Below, one piece after another: positions 1 through 9,346 of a DNA stretch of 64,000 nt. The translations under genes and the position numbers were made by a program. The stretch's first letter is position 1; the number at the start of each line of letters is the position of its first letter. The notes under the pieces were generated by a model. That model saw only the letters and a program-made list of their open reading frames with translations. It searched no databases and was not told the DNA's origin. Source of the stretch: Streptomyces sp. NBC_01476. Its GTDB lineage: Bacteria; Actinomycetota; Actinomycetes; Streptomycetales; Streptomycetaceae. The stretch spans positions 4,547,501 through 4,611,500 of the forward strand of contig NZ_CP109446.1 in assembly GCF_036227265.1 (NCBI RefSeq), given 5' to 3'.

Positions 1-2155
<2,155 letters not shown>

Positions 2156-2249
2156 CATGTGTGCTCGCGTCCACTGTGTGGTTCTGAAACAACCAGCCAC
2201 CAATCCCTGCCCCTGGGTTTTCGGGGTGGGTTGGTGTGTGTTTCATGGT
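2156..2249 (+). other. 23S-5S internal transcribed spacer
   Basis: Ninety-four bases separate the 23S 3' end from the 5S 5' end. The spacer has lower GC than the flanking protein genes and is rich in TGGTG/TGTGTG. It presumably carries processing signals. No tRNA is seen in it. Confidence 0.8.
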
Positions 2250-2368
2250 GTTTCGGTGGTCATAGCGTTAGGGAAACGCCCGGTTACATTCCGAACCCGG
2301 AAGCTAAGCCTTTCAGCGCCGATGGTACTGCAGGGGGGACCCTGTGGGAGAGTAGGACACCGCCGAAC
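2250..2368 (+). rRNA. rrf: 5S ribosomal RNA
   Basis: The gene starts GTTTCGGTGGTCATAGCG and ends ACACCGCCGAACA. The two ends pair as helix I of 5S rRNA, and the internal CCCGGTTACATTCCGAACC loop and GATGGTACTGC arm are typical of actinobacterial 5S. About 118 bases, the usual length. It is the last gene of the rrn operon and is followed within 10 bases by a strong intrinsic terminator. End points may be off by one to three bases. Confidence 0.96.
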
Positions 2369-2377
2369 AATTATTAG

Positions 2378-2418
2378 AAGCCCGGGCCCCCGATTTAATC
2401 GGGGGCCCGGGCTTTTTT
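2378..2418 (+). terminator. rrn operon intrinsic terminator
   Basis: A perfect 18-bp inverted repeat (left arm 2378-2395, right arm 2397-2414, one central base) built around AAGCCCGGGCCCCCGATT is followed by a run of T (2413-2419). This is a textbook rho-independent terminator ten bases after 5S. Confidence 0.95.
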
Positions 2419-2437
2419 TGCGTTGTACGGTCGAACC

Positions 2438-2962
2438 GTGGCGAATGACGAGGTGACGCGTTACGAGGTGCGGCCGGCGGCGCCGGCCGAGTGGGAGCGG
2501 AGCCGGGACCTCCGGCTCGCGTCGCTCCAGGACCCGGTGGCTTCGGTGGCCTTCGCCCGGAGCTACGCCGAGGAGGCGGCGCTGAGCGATGAGCACTGGC
2601 GGCGTCGGGCTTCCGGTGTCGGGGCCCAGCAATTCGTGGCGGTAGCCGCTGGGGATCCGGACGCGGAGTGGGCCGGGATGGCCGTGGTGGTGATCGAACG
2701 GGACGACTACCTGAGTATCAACGCCGTCTATCTGCGGCCCGAGGCCCGTGGCACCGGGCTTGCCGACGAGCTCTTCGAGGCCGCCGTTGCCTGGAGTTGG
2801 GAGCGGGCCGACCGGCTGCACCTCTGGGTGCATGAGAAAAATCCGCGGGCCGAGGCGTTCTACTGCCGGCGCGGCTTCGTACGTACCGGGGAGACGATGG
2901 TGTCCCCGCTCGACAACGTATCGACCGAGTACGAGATGGTGCTGCTCCGGAAGCCGGAGTAG
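2438..2962 (+). CDS. GNAT-family N-acetyltransferase
   Basis: A 174-residue single-domain GNAT acetyltransferase, predicted to move an acetyl group from acetyl-CoA to an unknown amine. The acetyl-CoA loop (motif A) is visible as AVYLRPEARGTGLADELFE, and the C-terminal motif as NPRAEAFYCRRGFV, typical of the superfamily. The GTG at 2438 is preferred. It lies 7 bases after a TANNNT hexamer (TACGGT, 2426-2431), which would fit a leaderless mRNA. A TTG at 2423 in the same frame sits directly behind the rrn terminator and has no Shine-Dalgarno sequence. The gene stands alone and is convergent with the dehydrogenase that follows. The substrate cannot be read from sequence. Confidence 0.88.
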   Translation: MANDEVTRYEVRPAAPAEWERSRDLRLASLQDPVASVAFARSYAEEAALSDEHWRRRASGVGAQQFVAVAAGDPDAEWAGMAVVVIERDDYLSINAVYLRPEARGTGLADELFEAAVAWSWERADRLHLWVHEKNPRAEAFYCRRGFVRTGETMVSPLDNVSTEYEMVLLRKPE

Positions 2963-3071
2963 CCGCCCCGGTCCGTTCAAGGCTCAGCAGACGGCGAGGA
3001 CGCGAACTGCCAGGACCCGGTGCCCGCCGGTCGCGGTCCCGCACGCGACCGCACGCGACCGCACCGCCCCT

Positions 3072-4064
3072 TTACGCGATCCGGTCCAGTTCCTCCGCCC
3101 GCACCGCGCCCAGCAGCGGTTCCCCCTTGATCCACCGCTCCACCTCGTCCACCGCGTACGCGCCGAGGCGTTGCACCTCCGTGCCCTGGCAGCCGGCGAT
3201 GTGCGGGGTGAGCAGGACGTTGGGGAGGGCACGGAGGGGGTGGTCCGGGGGGAGGGGTTCGGGGTCGGTGACATCGAGGTAGGCGTCGATACGGCCGGCG
3301 GCGCACGCGGCGGTGAGCGCCTGGGTGTCGATGAGGCGGCCGCGGGCGGTGTTGATCACCGCGGCGCCGTCCCGGAGCAGCCGCAGCCGGCGGGCGTCCA
3401 GGAGGTGGCGGGTCTCGGGCAGGTCGGGGGCGTGGATGGTGACGATGTCGGAGCGGCGGCAGAGTTCGTCGGGGTCGACCTGTTCCGCGCCGAGCGCGGC
3501 GGCTTCGGCAGCGGTGACGTAGGGGTCGGCGAGCAGGATGCGGAAGCCGGCCGGGGTGGTGAGCAGGCGGGCGATGACGCCGCGGCCGATCCGGGAGGCG
3601 CCGATGACGCCGACCACGGCGCCGTCCGCGCCCTGCCGTTCGCGGTAGCCGGGGTAGCGGCCGGTGCGGTAGCCGGCCGCGGCGCCCAGGGTGCGGCGGG
3701 CGGCCAGCCAGATGGTGGCGAGGGTGTATTCGACGACCGGGACGGCGTTGGCGTCGGCGGCCGAGGAGACCGCGATGCCGCGCTGCCAGACCTCGGGCCT
3801 GATGTGGCCTTTGACGGTGCCGGCGGCGTGGACGGCGGCGGCGAGCCGGGGGGCGCGGTCCAGGAAGGCGGTGTCCATGACCGGGCAGCCCCAGCCGGTG
3901 AGCAGCAGGTCGGTGGTGGCGAGGTCGGCGGTGGACCAGTCGGTGACCGGCGGTCCCGGCCGGACGTCGGCCAGGCTGTCGAGCCGGGCGCGCAGCGGGG
4001 CCGGGAGGACCAGGTCCAGAATGTCCGGGCGCATCGCCAGTGCCAGGTTCGGCCGGTCCGCCAT
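3072..4064 (-). CDS. D-isomer-specific 2-hydroxyacid dehydrogenase
   Basis: A 330-residue NAD(P)-dependent dehydrogenase of the D-2-hydroxyacid family. Near residue 152 the Rossmann loop reads VGVIGASRIGRG, a variant of GxGxxG. The catalytic triad of the family is in place: Arg in NTARGRLID (about 238), Glu in DVTDPEPL (about 267) and His in LLTPHIAG (about 287). Length is normal. It is transcribed divergently from the sugar ABC transporter and shares its operator-containing intergenic region, so it may act on a sugar acid or other product of the imported substrate. That role is inference. A consensus promoter with an operator just downstream lies ahead of it. Confidence 0.9.
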   Translation of the reverse strand: MADRPNLALAMRPDILDLVLPAPLRARLDSLADVRPGPPVTDWSTADLATTDLLLTGWGCPVMDTAFLDRAPRLAAAVHAAGTVKGHIRPEVWQRGIAVSSAADANAVPVVEYTLATIWLAARRTLGAAAGYRTGRYPGYRERQGADGAVVGVIGASRIGRGVIARLLTTPAGFRILLADPYVTAAEAAALGAEQVDPDELCRRSDIVTIHAPDLPETRHLLDARRLRLLRDGAAVINTARGRLIDTQALTAACAAGRIDAYLDVTDPEPLPPDHPLRALPNVLLTPHIAGCQGTEVQRLGAYAVDEVERWIKGEPLLGAVRAEELDRIA

Positions 4065-4147
4065 GTCTGCCCCTCACGTGTCCGCGACGTGTCCGCCGGT
4101 GTGGGCGCCGGCCGCCGCGCGGGGCGGGTGAGCCGACTGACCGGCGG

Positions 4148-4159
4148 GTAATCGGTTAC
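4148..4159. promoter_or_regulatory. LacI-type operator O1 (dehydrogenase side)
   Basis: GTAATCGGTTAC is a near-perfect palindrome of the LacI-family class (core AACCGGTT-like). It lies about 10-20 bases downstream of the predicted transcription start of the dehydrogenase, where bound repressor would block transcription. A second copy lies at 4269-4280. The likely ligand is the LacI protein encoded at 8037-9155. Confidence 0.7.
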
Positions 4160-4175
4160 TTCCCTGAACCCGTGG

Positions 4176-4204
4176 AGATTAAGCCTGACCTCGTCGGTCG
4201 TCAA
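4176..4204 (-). promoter_or_regulatory. Predicted sigma-70-type promoter for the dehydrogenase
   Basis: On the minus strand TTGACG (4204-4199), a 17-base spacer and TAATCT (4181-4176) form a near-consensus principal-sigma promoter. The predicted start is near 4169, about 105 bases upstream of the coding region. Confidence 0.65.
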
Positions 4205-4255
4205 CGAACCGCCCTGTCAGCGGTGTTGTGTCCGCTTCTGCTGATGCGCGAGGGG

Positions 4256-4284
4256 TTGACCCGTCGTAGTAACCGGTTTAGGTT
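4256..4284 (+). promoter_or_regulatory. Predicted ABC-transporter promoter with embedded LacI operator O2
   Basis: TTGACC (4256-4261), a 17-base spacer and TAGGTT (4279-4284) form a near-consensus promoter. The operator GTAACCGGTTTA (4269-4280) fills the second half of the spacer and touches the -10 box, so repressor binding would exclude RNA polymerase. Together with O1 it makes a bidirectional switch for the dehydrogenase and the importer. Confidence 0.7.
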
Positions 4285-4315
4285 CCGTGCCACCTTGAGC
4301 GTCGAGGAGGACGCG

Positions 4316-5296
4316 ATGGCGATTGCCGAACGGGACGCCACCGGCCGCGCGGACGCGGCCGGCGCGCCTGTCGCACGACCACCGGTGAGCCGCGGCTCCC
4401 GGCGCAGGAGGCTGCGCAGGGACCTGGTGCTGCTGGCGCTGATGGCGCCCGGCGTGGCGTACTTCCTGCTCTTCCACTACGGCGCGCTGGCCGGGAACGT
4501 GATCGCGTTCAAGGACTACGTGCCTTTCGACGGGCTGTGGGCCAGCCAGTGGAACGGCGTCGACAACTTCCGTGTGATGCTGGCCGATCCGGACTTCTGG
4601 CACGCGGTTCTCAACACCCTGTGGATAGCGCTGCTGCAGCTGGTCTTCTTCTTCCCGGTGCCGATCGGTCTGGCCGTCCTGCTGCACAGCCTGACCCGGG
4701 ACGCGGTCCGCGGCTTCGTGCAGTCGGTGGCGTATCTGCCGCACTTCCTGTCGTGGGTGATCGTGGTGGCGGTCTTCCAGCAGGTGCTGGGGGAGACCGG
4801 GCTGATGAACTCGCTGCTCGGCGACGCCCATCTGCACACGGTGGACATCATCGGCAATCCCACCGCCTTCAAGCCGCTGGTGGTGGCGCAGGTGATCTGG
4901 AAGGACTCCGGCTGGGGCACGATCGTCTTCCTCGCCGCCCTCGCCCAGGTCGACGAGCAGAGTTACGAGGCGGCGGCGATCGACGGCGCCGGTCCGTGGC
5001 GGCGGTTCTGGCATGTCACGCTGCCGGCGATCCGGCCGATCATCGTGCTGCTGCTGATCATGCGGCTGGGCGACATCCTGTCGGTCGGCTTTGAGCAGAT
5101 GCTGCTGCAGCGGGCGTCGGTCGGCCCGGACGCGGCCGAGATCATCGACACCTTCGTCTACTACAAGGGCCTGGTCGGCGGCGACTTCGGTTATGCCGCG
5201 GCGGCCGGCCTCTTCAAGGGCGTCATCGGCGCCCTCCTGGTCTTCGCCGCCAACAAGGTGGCGCACCGGCTCGGCGAGCAGGGGGTCTACCGATGA
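4316..5296 (+). CDS. Carbohydrate ABC transporter permease (LplB/UgpA-like)
   Basis: A 326-residue inner-membrane permease of the binding-protein-dependent sugar importers. After a 45-residue cytoplasmic N-terminus rich in Arg there are about six hydrophobic segments. The EAA loop that contacts the ATPase reads YEAAAIDGAGPWRRFWHVTLP. The ATG at 4316 follows GAGGAGGAC by 5 bases, which sets the start; an in-frame reading further upstream has no ribosome binding site. The next permease overlaps it by 4 bases (ATGA), so they are translationally coupled. No ATPase gene is nearby. Streptomycete sugar importers generally borrow a shared ATPase (MsiK), which is the likely case here. Confidence 0.93.
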   Translation: MAIAERDATGRADAAGAPVARPPVSRGSRRRRLRRDLVLLALMAPGVAYFLLFHYGALAGNVIAFKDYVPFDGLWASQWNGVDNFRVMLADPDFWHAVLNTLWIALLQLVFFFPVPIGLAVLLHSLTRDAVRGFVQSVAYLPHFLSWVIVVAVFQQVLGETGLMNSLLGDAHLHTVDIIGNPTAFKPLVVAQVIWKDSGWGTIVFLAALAQVDEQSYEAAAIDGAGPWRRFWHVTLPAIRPIIVLLLIMRLGDILSVGFEQMLLQRASVGPDAAEIIDTFVYYKGLVGGDFGYAAAAGLFKGVIGALLVFAANKVAHRLGEQGVYR

Positions 5297-6219
5297 GCGC
5301 GGCGACCACGGCGACTGCGGCGACGGTGCCGGCCAGGGCGTCCCGTCCGGCCTGGAAGGAGAAGCCGAAGCCGGTCACGCAGGGCGCGAAGGCGGTGGCG
5401 CTCGCGGTGGTGGTGCTGATCGTGCTGGTGCCGTTCCTGATCATCGTGTCGACGTCGCTGTCGTCGAACAAGGACGTGGTGGCGGGCGGCGGCTGGGTGC
5501 TGTGGCCGGAGCACCCGACGCTCCGCGCGTACCGGGAGATCTTCCAGGGCGGCATCGTCGGGCACGCGCTGTGGGTGAGCGCCGGGGTCACCGTGATCGG
5601 CACCGCGGTGAGTCTGGCGTGCACGATCGGTCTGGCGTACGCGCTGAGCCGGCCGGATCTGTTCGGCGGCAAGCCGGTGCTGCTGCTGATCCTGTTCACC
5701 TTCCTCTTCCCGCCCGGCATGATTCCGGCTTTCCTGCTGGTCAAGGGCCTGCACATGCTGGACAGTTACGCCTCGCTGATCGCGCCGGTGCTGATCAACG
5801 TCTTCAATCTGGTGGTGCTGCGCGGCTTCTTCCAGTCGGTGCCCGCGGAGCTGTACGAGGCGGCCCGGCTGGACGGCGCGGGCGAGTGGCTGATCCTGCG
5901 CAGGGTCGTACTGCCGCTGTCCAAGGCCGCGTTGGCGGTGGTCGGGCTCTTCTACGCGGTCTCGTACTGGAACGCCTGGTTCTACGCGTCGATCTATCTG
6001 GAGTCCGGGCACTGGCCGCTCCAGCAGGTGCTGCGGACGTATGTGATCGGCGGCGCGCAGCTGGCGGACACCGGGGCCGGTGACGCGAGCCAGGTCGCGG
6101 CGCCGCAGACGATCCAGATGGCGGTGCTGGTGGTGGCCACGGTGCCGATCCTCGCCGTCTACCCCTTCCTGCAGAAGTACTTCACCAAGGGCGTGCTCAC
6201 CGGCGCCATCAAGAGCTGA
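5293..6219 (+). CDS. Carbohydrate ABC transporter permease (LplC/UgpE-like)
   Basis: The 308-residue second permease of the same importer, with about six membrane segments. Its EAA loop is LYEAARLDGAGEWLILRRVVLP, slightly divergent from the partner as usual for the heterodimer. The ATG lies inside the ATGA overlap with the first permease. The periplasmic-face loop near residues 240-275 (QLADTGAGDASQVAAPQTIQ) is the region that often varies among LplC-type proteins. The binding-protein gene follows after 32 bases, in the same operon. Confidence 0.93.
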   Translation: MSAATTATAATVPARASRPAWKEKPKPVTQGAKAVALAVVVLIVLVPFLIIVSTSLSSNKDVVAGGGWVLWPEHPTLRAYREIFQGGIVGHALWVSAGVTVIGTAVSLACTIGLAYALSRPDLFGGKPVLLLILFTFLFPPGMIPAFLLVKGLHMLDSYASLIAPVLINVFNLVVLRGFFQSVPAELYEAARLDGAGEWLILRRVVLPLSKAALAVVGLFYAVSYWNAWFYASIYLESGHWPLQQVLRTYVIGGAQLADTGAGDASQVAAPQTIQMAVLVVATVPILAVYPFLQKYFTKGVLTGAIKS

Positions 6220-6251
6220 CCCCCCACTCCTGACCTCGGGAAAGGACCACC

Positions 6252-7901
6252 GTGAGTACCTCGTCGTTCTCGCGGCGTACCCTGCTGCGCTCGATCGCCG
6301 CAGGTGGCGCCGCTCTGGCCGCACCGACTCTGCTGACCGCCTGCTCGACGTCGGGCGGCGGGCACAGTGTGAGCAACGCCGGGAAGTCGCTGACCCCGTG
6401 GCCGGCGTATCTGCCGTTCGCCGGCCCTGCGCCGGATCTGCCGGGCACCGCCGACGGCATTCAGCCGGGGTATCTGAAGTATCCGCAGCAGCTGGCCGAC
6501 GCGGTGCACGAGAAGCCGGGCAGCGGCCAGACGATCAAGGTCATGACGATCACCTACGGCACTCCGCCGGGGTCGCCGGGGCAGAACAAGTTCTGGGCGG
6601 CGATCAACGAGGCGCTCGGGGTGACCCTCGAGTACACGGTCGTACCCGACTCCGACTACATGACGAAGATGGCCACGATGATGGCGGGCAACGACCTGCC
6701 GGACGTGATCAACTTCGGTGGCGGCCACACGCTGCCGCGTGAGGCGGAGTTCGTCGCCGCGAAGTGCGCGGACCTGTCGTCGTACATCAGCGGTGACGCG
6801 ATCAAGGCGTACCCGAATCTGGCCAATCTGCCGGCCTATGTGTGGCAGGACATGGGCCGTATCCGCGGGCGGCTGTACGGCGTCCCGGTGCAGCGGTCGG
6901 CGCCGGGGAACTGCCTGTGGATCAACAACGACGTGTTCACCGCGTCGGGGATGAAGGACGGCTGGAGTGCCGACGACTTCCTGGCGGTGGCGAAGGCGGC
7001 CACGCACGGGAAGAAGTACGGGCTCGGTTCGTCGGCGCCGCTGCTCTTCGGGCACGACGTGCACACGATGGCCTTCGGGGCGCCGCAGGAGTGGAAGGTG
7101 GACGGCGGGGAGTTCGTCAGCGCGTACACCACCGACGAGTACCGGGCGGGCCTGGAGTACATGGCGCGGCTGCGGCAGGCGGGTCTCTTCGAGCCGAATG
7201 TGCTGGGCACTTCGACGGTGGACTGCAAGACCTTCTTCTACAACGGGACGGTCGCCTCGATGCCGGACGGTTTCGGTGCGCTGTCCACCAGCGTCCCGAG
7301 CATCGACAACGCGTTCGTGCTGGACGCGGCGGTCCCGTACACCCCGTCCAACGGTGCGAAGCCCGGGATGCAGCGGGCCAAGGGCGCGTGGGGCTACACC
7401 GCGCTGAAGAAGACCACCCCGGACCGGATCAAGCTGATCCTGCGGGTGCTCGACTATCTGGCGGCGCCGTTCGGCACCAAGGAGTACGAGCTCAACCACT
7501 TCGGTGTGGAGGGCACGCACTTCACCCGGAACGCCGCCGGGGACCCGATTCCGACCAAGCGCGGTCTGTCCGAGAGCAACGTCAACTTCCCCGTGAAGTA
7601 CCTGTGCGACGCGCCACAGGTGCTCTATCTGCCGGGCCGGCCGGACGACGTCAGGCGCAACCACGCCTGGCAGACGAAGGTCGCGCCGATGCTGGTGCGC
7701 AACCCGCGGTTCGGTCTCCAGTCGGACGCCCAGAGCCGGGTCGGCGCGGCCATCGACACGATCAGGACCGACGCGATCGGGGCGGTCGTCTCCGGTCACA
7801 AGCCGATGAGCGCGTGGGACGACGCGCTGAAGAAGATGCGCGGCCAGGGCCTCGACCGGATCGCGGCGGAGTACGCCGAGGACTACGCGTCGAACCACTG
7901 A
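6252..7901 (+). CDS. Extracellular sugar-binding lipoprotein of the ABC importer (LplA-like)
   Basis: A 549-residue substrate-binding protein, longer than ordinary sugar-binding proteins (about 430) and in the size range of the LplA group. The N-terminus has a twin-arginine motif (SRRTLLRS, residues 7-14) followed by a hydrophobic stretch and the lipobox LTAC near residue 35. It is therefore predicted to be exported folded by Tat and lipid-anchored outside the cell. The GTG start follows GGGAAAGGA. It is co-transcribed with the two permeases. The substrate is not evident; LplA-type importers often carry acidic oligosaccharides or uronates, and the divergent hydroxyacid dehydrogenase would suit that, but this is inference. 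Confidence 0.92.
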   Translation: MSTSSFSRRTLLRSIAAGGAALAAPTLLTACSTSGGGHSVSNAGKSLTPWPAYLPFAGPAPDLPGTADGIQPGYLKYPQQLADAVHEKPGSGQTIKVMTITYGTPPGSPGQNKFWAAINEALGVTLEYTVVPDSDYMTKMATMMAGNDLPDVINFGGGHTLPREAEFVAAKCADLSSYISGDAIKAYPNLANLPAYVWQDMGRIRGRLYGVPVQRSAPGNCLWINNDVFTASGMKDGWSADDFLAVAKAATHGKKYGLGSSAPLLFGHDVHTMAFGAPQEWKVDGGEFVSAYTTDEYRAGLEYMARLRQAGLFEPNVLGTSTVDCKTFFYNGTVASMPDGFGALSTSVPSIDNAFVLDAAVPYTPSNGAKPGMQRAKGAWGYTALKKTTPDRIKLILRVLDYLAAPFGTKEYELNHFGVEGTHFTRNAAGDPIPTKRGLSESNVNFPVKYLCDAPQVLYLPGRPDDVRRNHAWQTKVAPMLVRNPRFGLQSDAQSRVGAAIDTIRTDAIGAVVSGHKPMSAWDDALKKMRGQGLDRIAAEYAEDYASNH

Positions 7902-8036
7902 CAGGGCCGCTGGACCGGCCGCTGACGGGCGGGCGCATCGGCGGCGCAGCACCGGCCGCCGCCGGATCTGGGGCCAGTACGCTGGGCGGCGGCGCGGGCG
8001 GCGCGCGTCGCGCAACGGACCTTCGGACGGGCGGGG

Positions 8037-9155
8037 ATGGCGGATACTTCACCAGGGCATGACACGGTCGGTCCCCCCGCCCGCTCCGCGCACCGTGGCC
8101 GGGTCACCATCCGCGACGTGGCCGGCCGGGCGGGCGTCTCGGTGGCCACCGTCTCCCGGGTGCTGGCCGGCAACTACCCGACCTCGGCGGCGGCCCGCGC
8201 CAAGGTGCTGCGGGCGGTGAAGGACCTCGACTACGTGATCGACGGCCGGGCCCGGGCGCTGGCCGGGACCGGGCCCAAGACGGTCGCGGTGATCGTGAGT
8301 TCGGTGGACAGCGCCTTCTACGCCGGCGTCGCCCAGGGCGTGGAGCAGGAGGCGGCGGCGCGCGGCCGGCTGTGCATGGTGTGCAGCCACGGCGGGGACG
8401 AGGCGCGTGAACTGGCGCTGGTGCAGATGATGCGCGAGCAGCGCAGCGAGTTCGTGGTGCTGGTCGGCGGGGCGGTCGAGGACGAGCGGTACCGGGCCCG
8501 GCTGACGGAGTACGCGCACGGGCTGGCGGCGGCCGGGTCCCGCCTGGTGCTGTGCGGGCGGCCCGCGCCGAGCCCGGACATGCCGGTGCTGGTGGTCGAG
8601 TACGACAACGAGGCCGGCGCGTACGCGGTGGTGAGTCATCTGCTGGCGGCCGGGCACCGGGACATCCTCTACCTCGGGATGATGCCGGGGCACTCCACGG
8701 TCGAGCCGCGGATCGCCGGTTACCGCCGGGCGCTCGCCGACCACGGCCTGGGCCCGGCGGCCGAGCGGACAGCGGGGCAGGGCCTGGGCCGCGCCCACGG
8801 TTACGCGGCGATGCGGCAGATCCTCGACGAGTGCGGCGGCCGGCCCGCCTTCACCGCGGTCTTCGCGGGCGACGACCAGGCGGCGGCGGGCGCGATGGCC
8901 GCGATGCGCGAGCAGGGGCTGCGCACACCCGCGGACATCTCCGTCGTCGGCTACAACAACGACGGTCTCGCCCAGGACCTGAACCCGCCGCTGACAACGG
9001 TGAACATCCCCGCGTACGAACTGGGCCGCGAGTCGGTCCGCCTGGCGCTCGCCGAAGCGGCGGGTGAGGGGCCGCGCAGCAGCGCCCAGCAGCGGCATCT
9101 GCTGGGGACGCACATCGTGCTGCGGGAGTCGGTGGGCCGGCCGCGCCAGGGCTGA
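8037..9155 (+). CDS. LacI-family transcriptional regulator
   Basis: A 372-residue repressor. The N-terminal helix-turn-helix and hinge are clear: VTIRDVAGRAGVSVATVSRV (about residues 22-41), then a hinge helix region RARALAGT near 74. A periplasmic-binding-protein-like sensor domain fills the rest. It follows the importer operon by 135 bases on the same strand. Two LacI-type palindromes, at 4148-4159 and 4269-4280, sit in the divergent promoter region of the dehydrogenase and importer, so it most likely represses both and is released by the imported sugar or a derivative. Confidence 0.93.
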   Translation: MADTSPGHDTVGPPARSAHRGRVTIRDVAGRAGVSVATVSRVLAGNYPTSAAARAKVLRAVKDLDYVIDGRARALAGTGPKTVAVIVSSVDSAFYAGVAQGVEQEAAARGRLCMVCSHGGDEARELALVQMMREQRSEFVVLVGGAVEDERYRARLTEYAHGLAAAGSRLVLCGRPAPSPDMPVLVVEYDNEAGAYAVVSHLLAAGHRDILYLGMMPGHSTVEPRIAGYRRALADHGLGPAAERTAGQGLGRAHGYAAMRQILDECGGRPAFTAVFAGDDQAAAGAMAAMREQGLRTPADISVVGYNNDGLAQDLNPPLTTVNIPAYELGRESVRLALAEAAGEGPRSSAQQRHLLGTHIVLRESVGRPRQG

Positions 9156-9157
9156 CA

Positions 9158-9185
9158 CGTGGCGCGGGGCCGCTTCCGCGCCACG
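9158..9185 (+). terminator. Hairpin after the LacI gene
   Basis: CGTGGCGCGG (9158-9167) pairs perfectly with CCGCGCCACG (9176-9185) around an 8-base loop, starting 3 bases after the LacI stop codon. There is no T-run, as is common for GC-rich actinobacterial terminators. Confidence 0.6.
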
Positions 9186-9346
9186 GCCGCACCAACCGCG
9201 GCCCAAGAAAAGGCCCAGGGGATCTTACGGATCGGTGACCGCCGCCGCCGGACGGCGCTGCGCACAGGCGGCGGGGTTAGCGTACGGGGGAAACCGGATC
9301 CGCCCCGCGCCTGGACAGTGGCGGCCGGCCGTTTCCGGAGGTCGTC

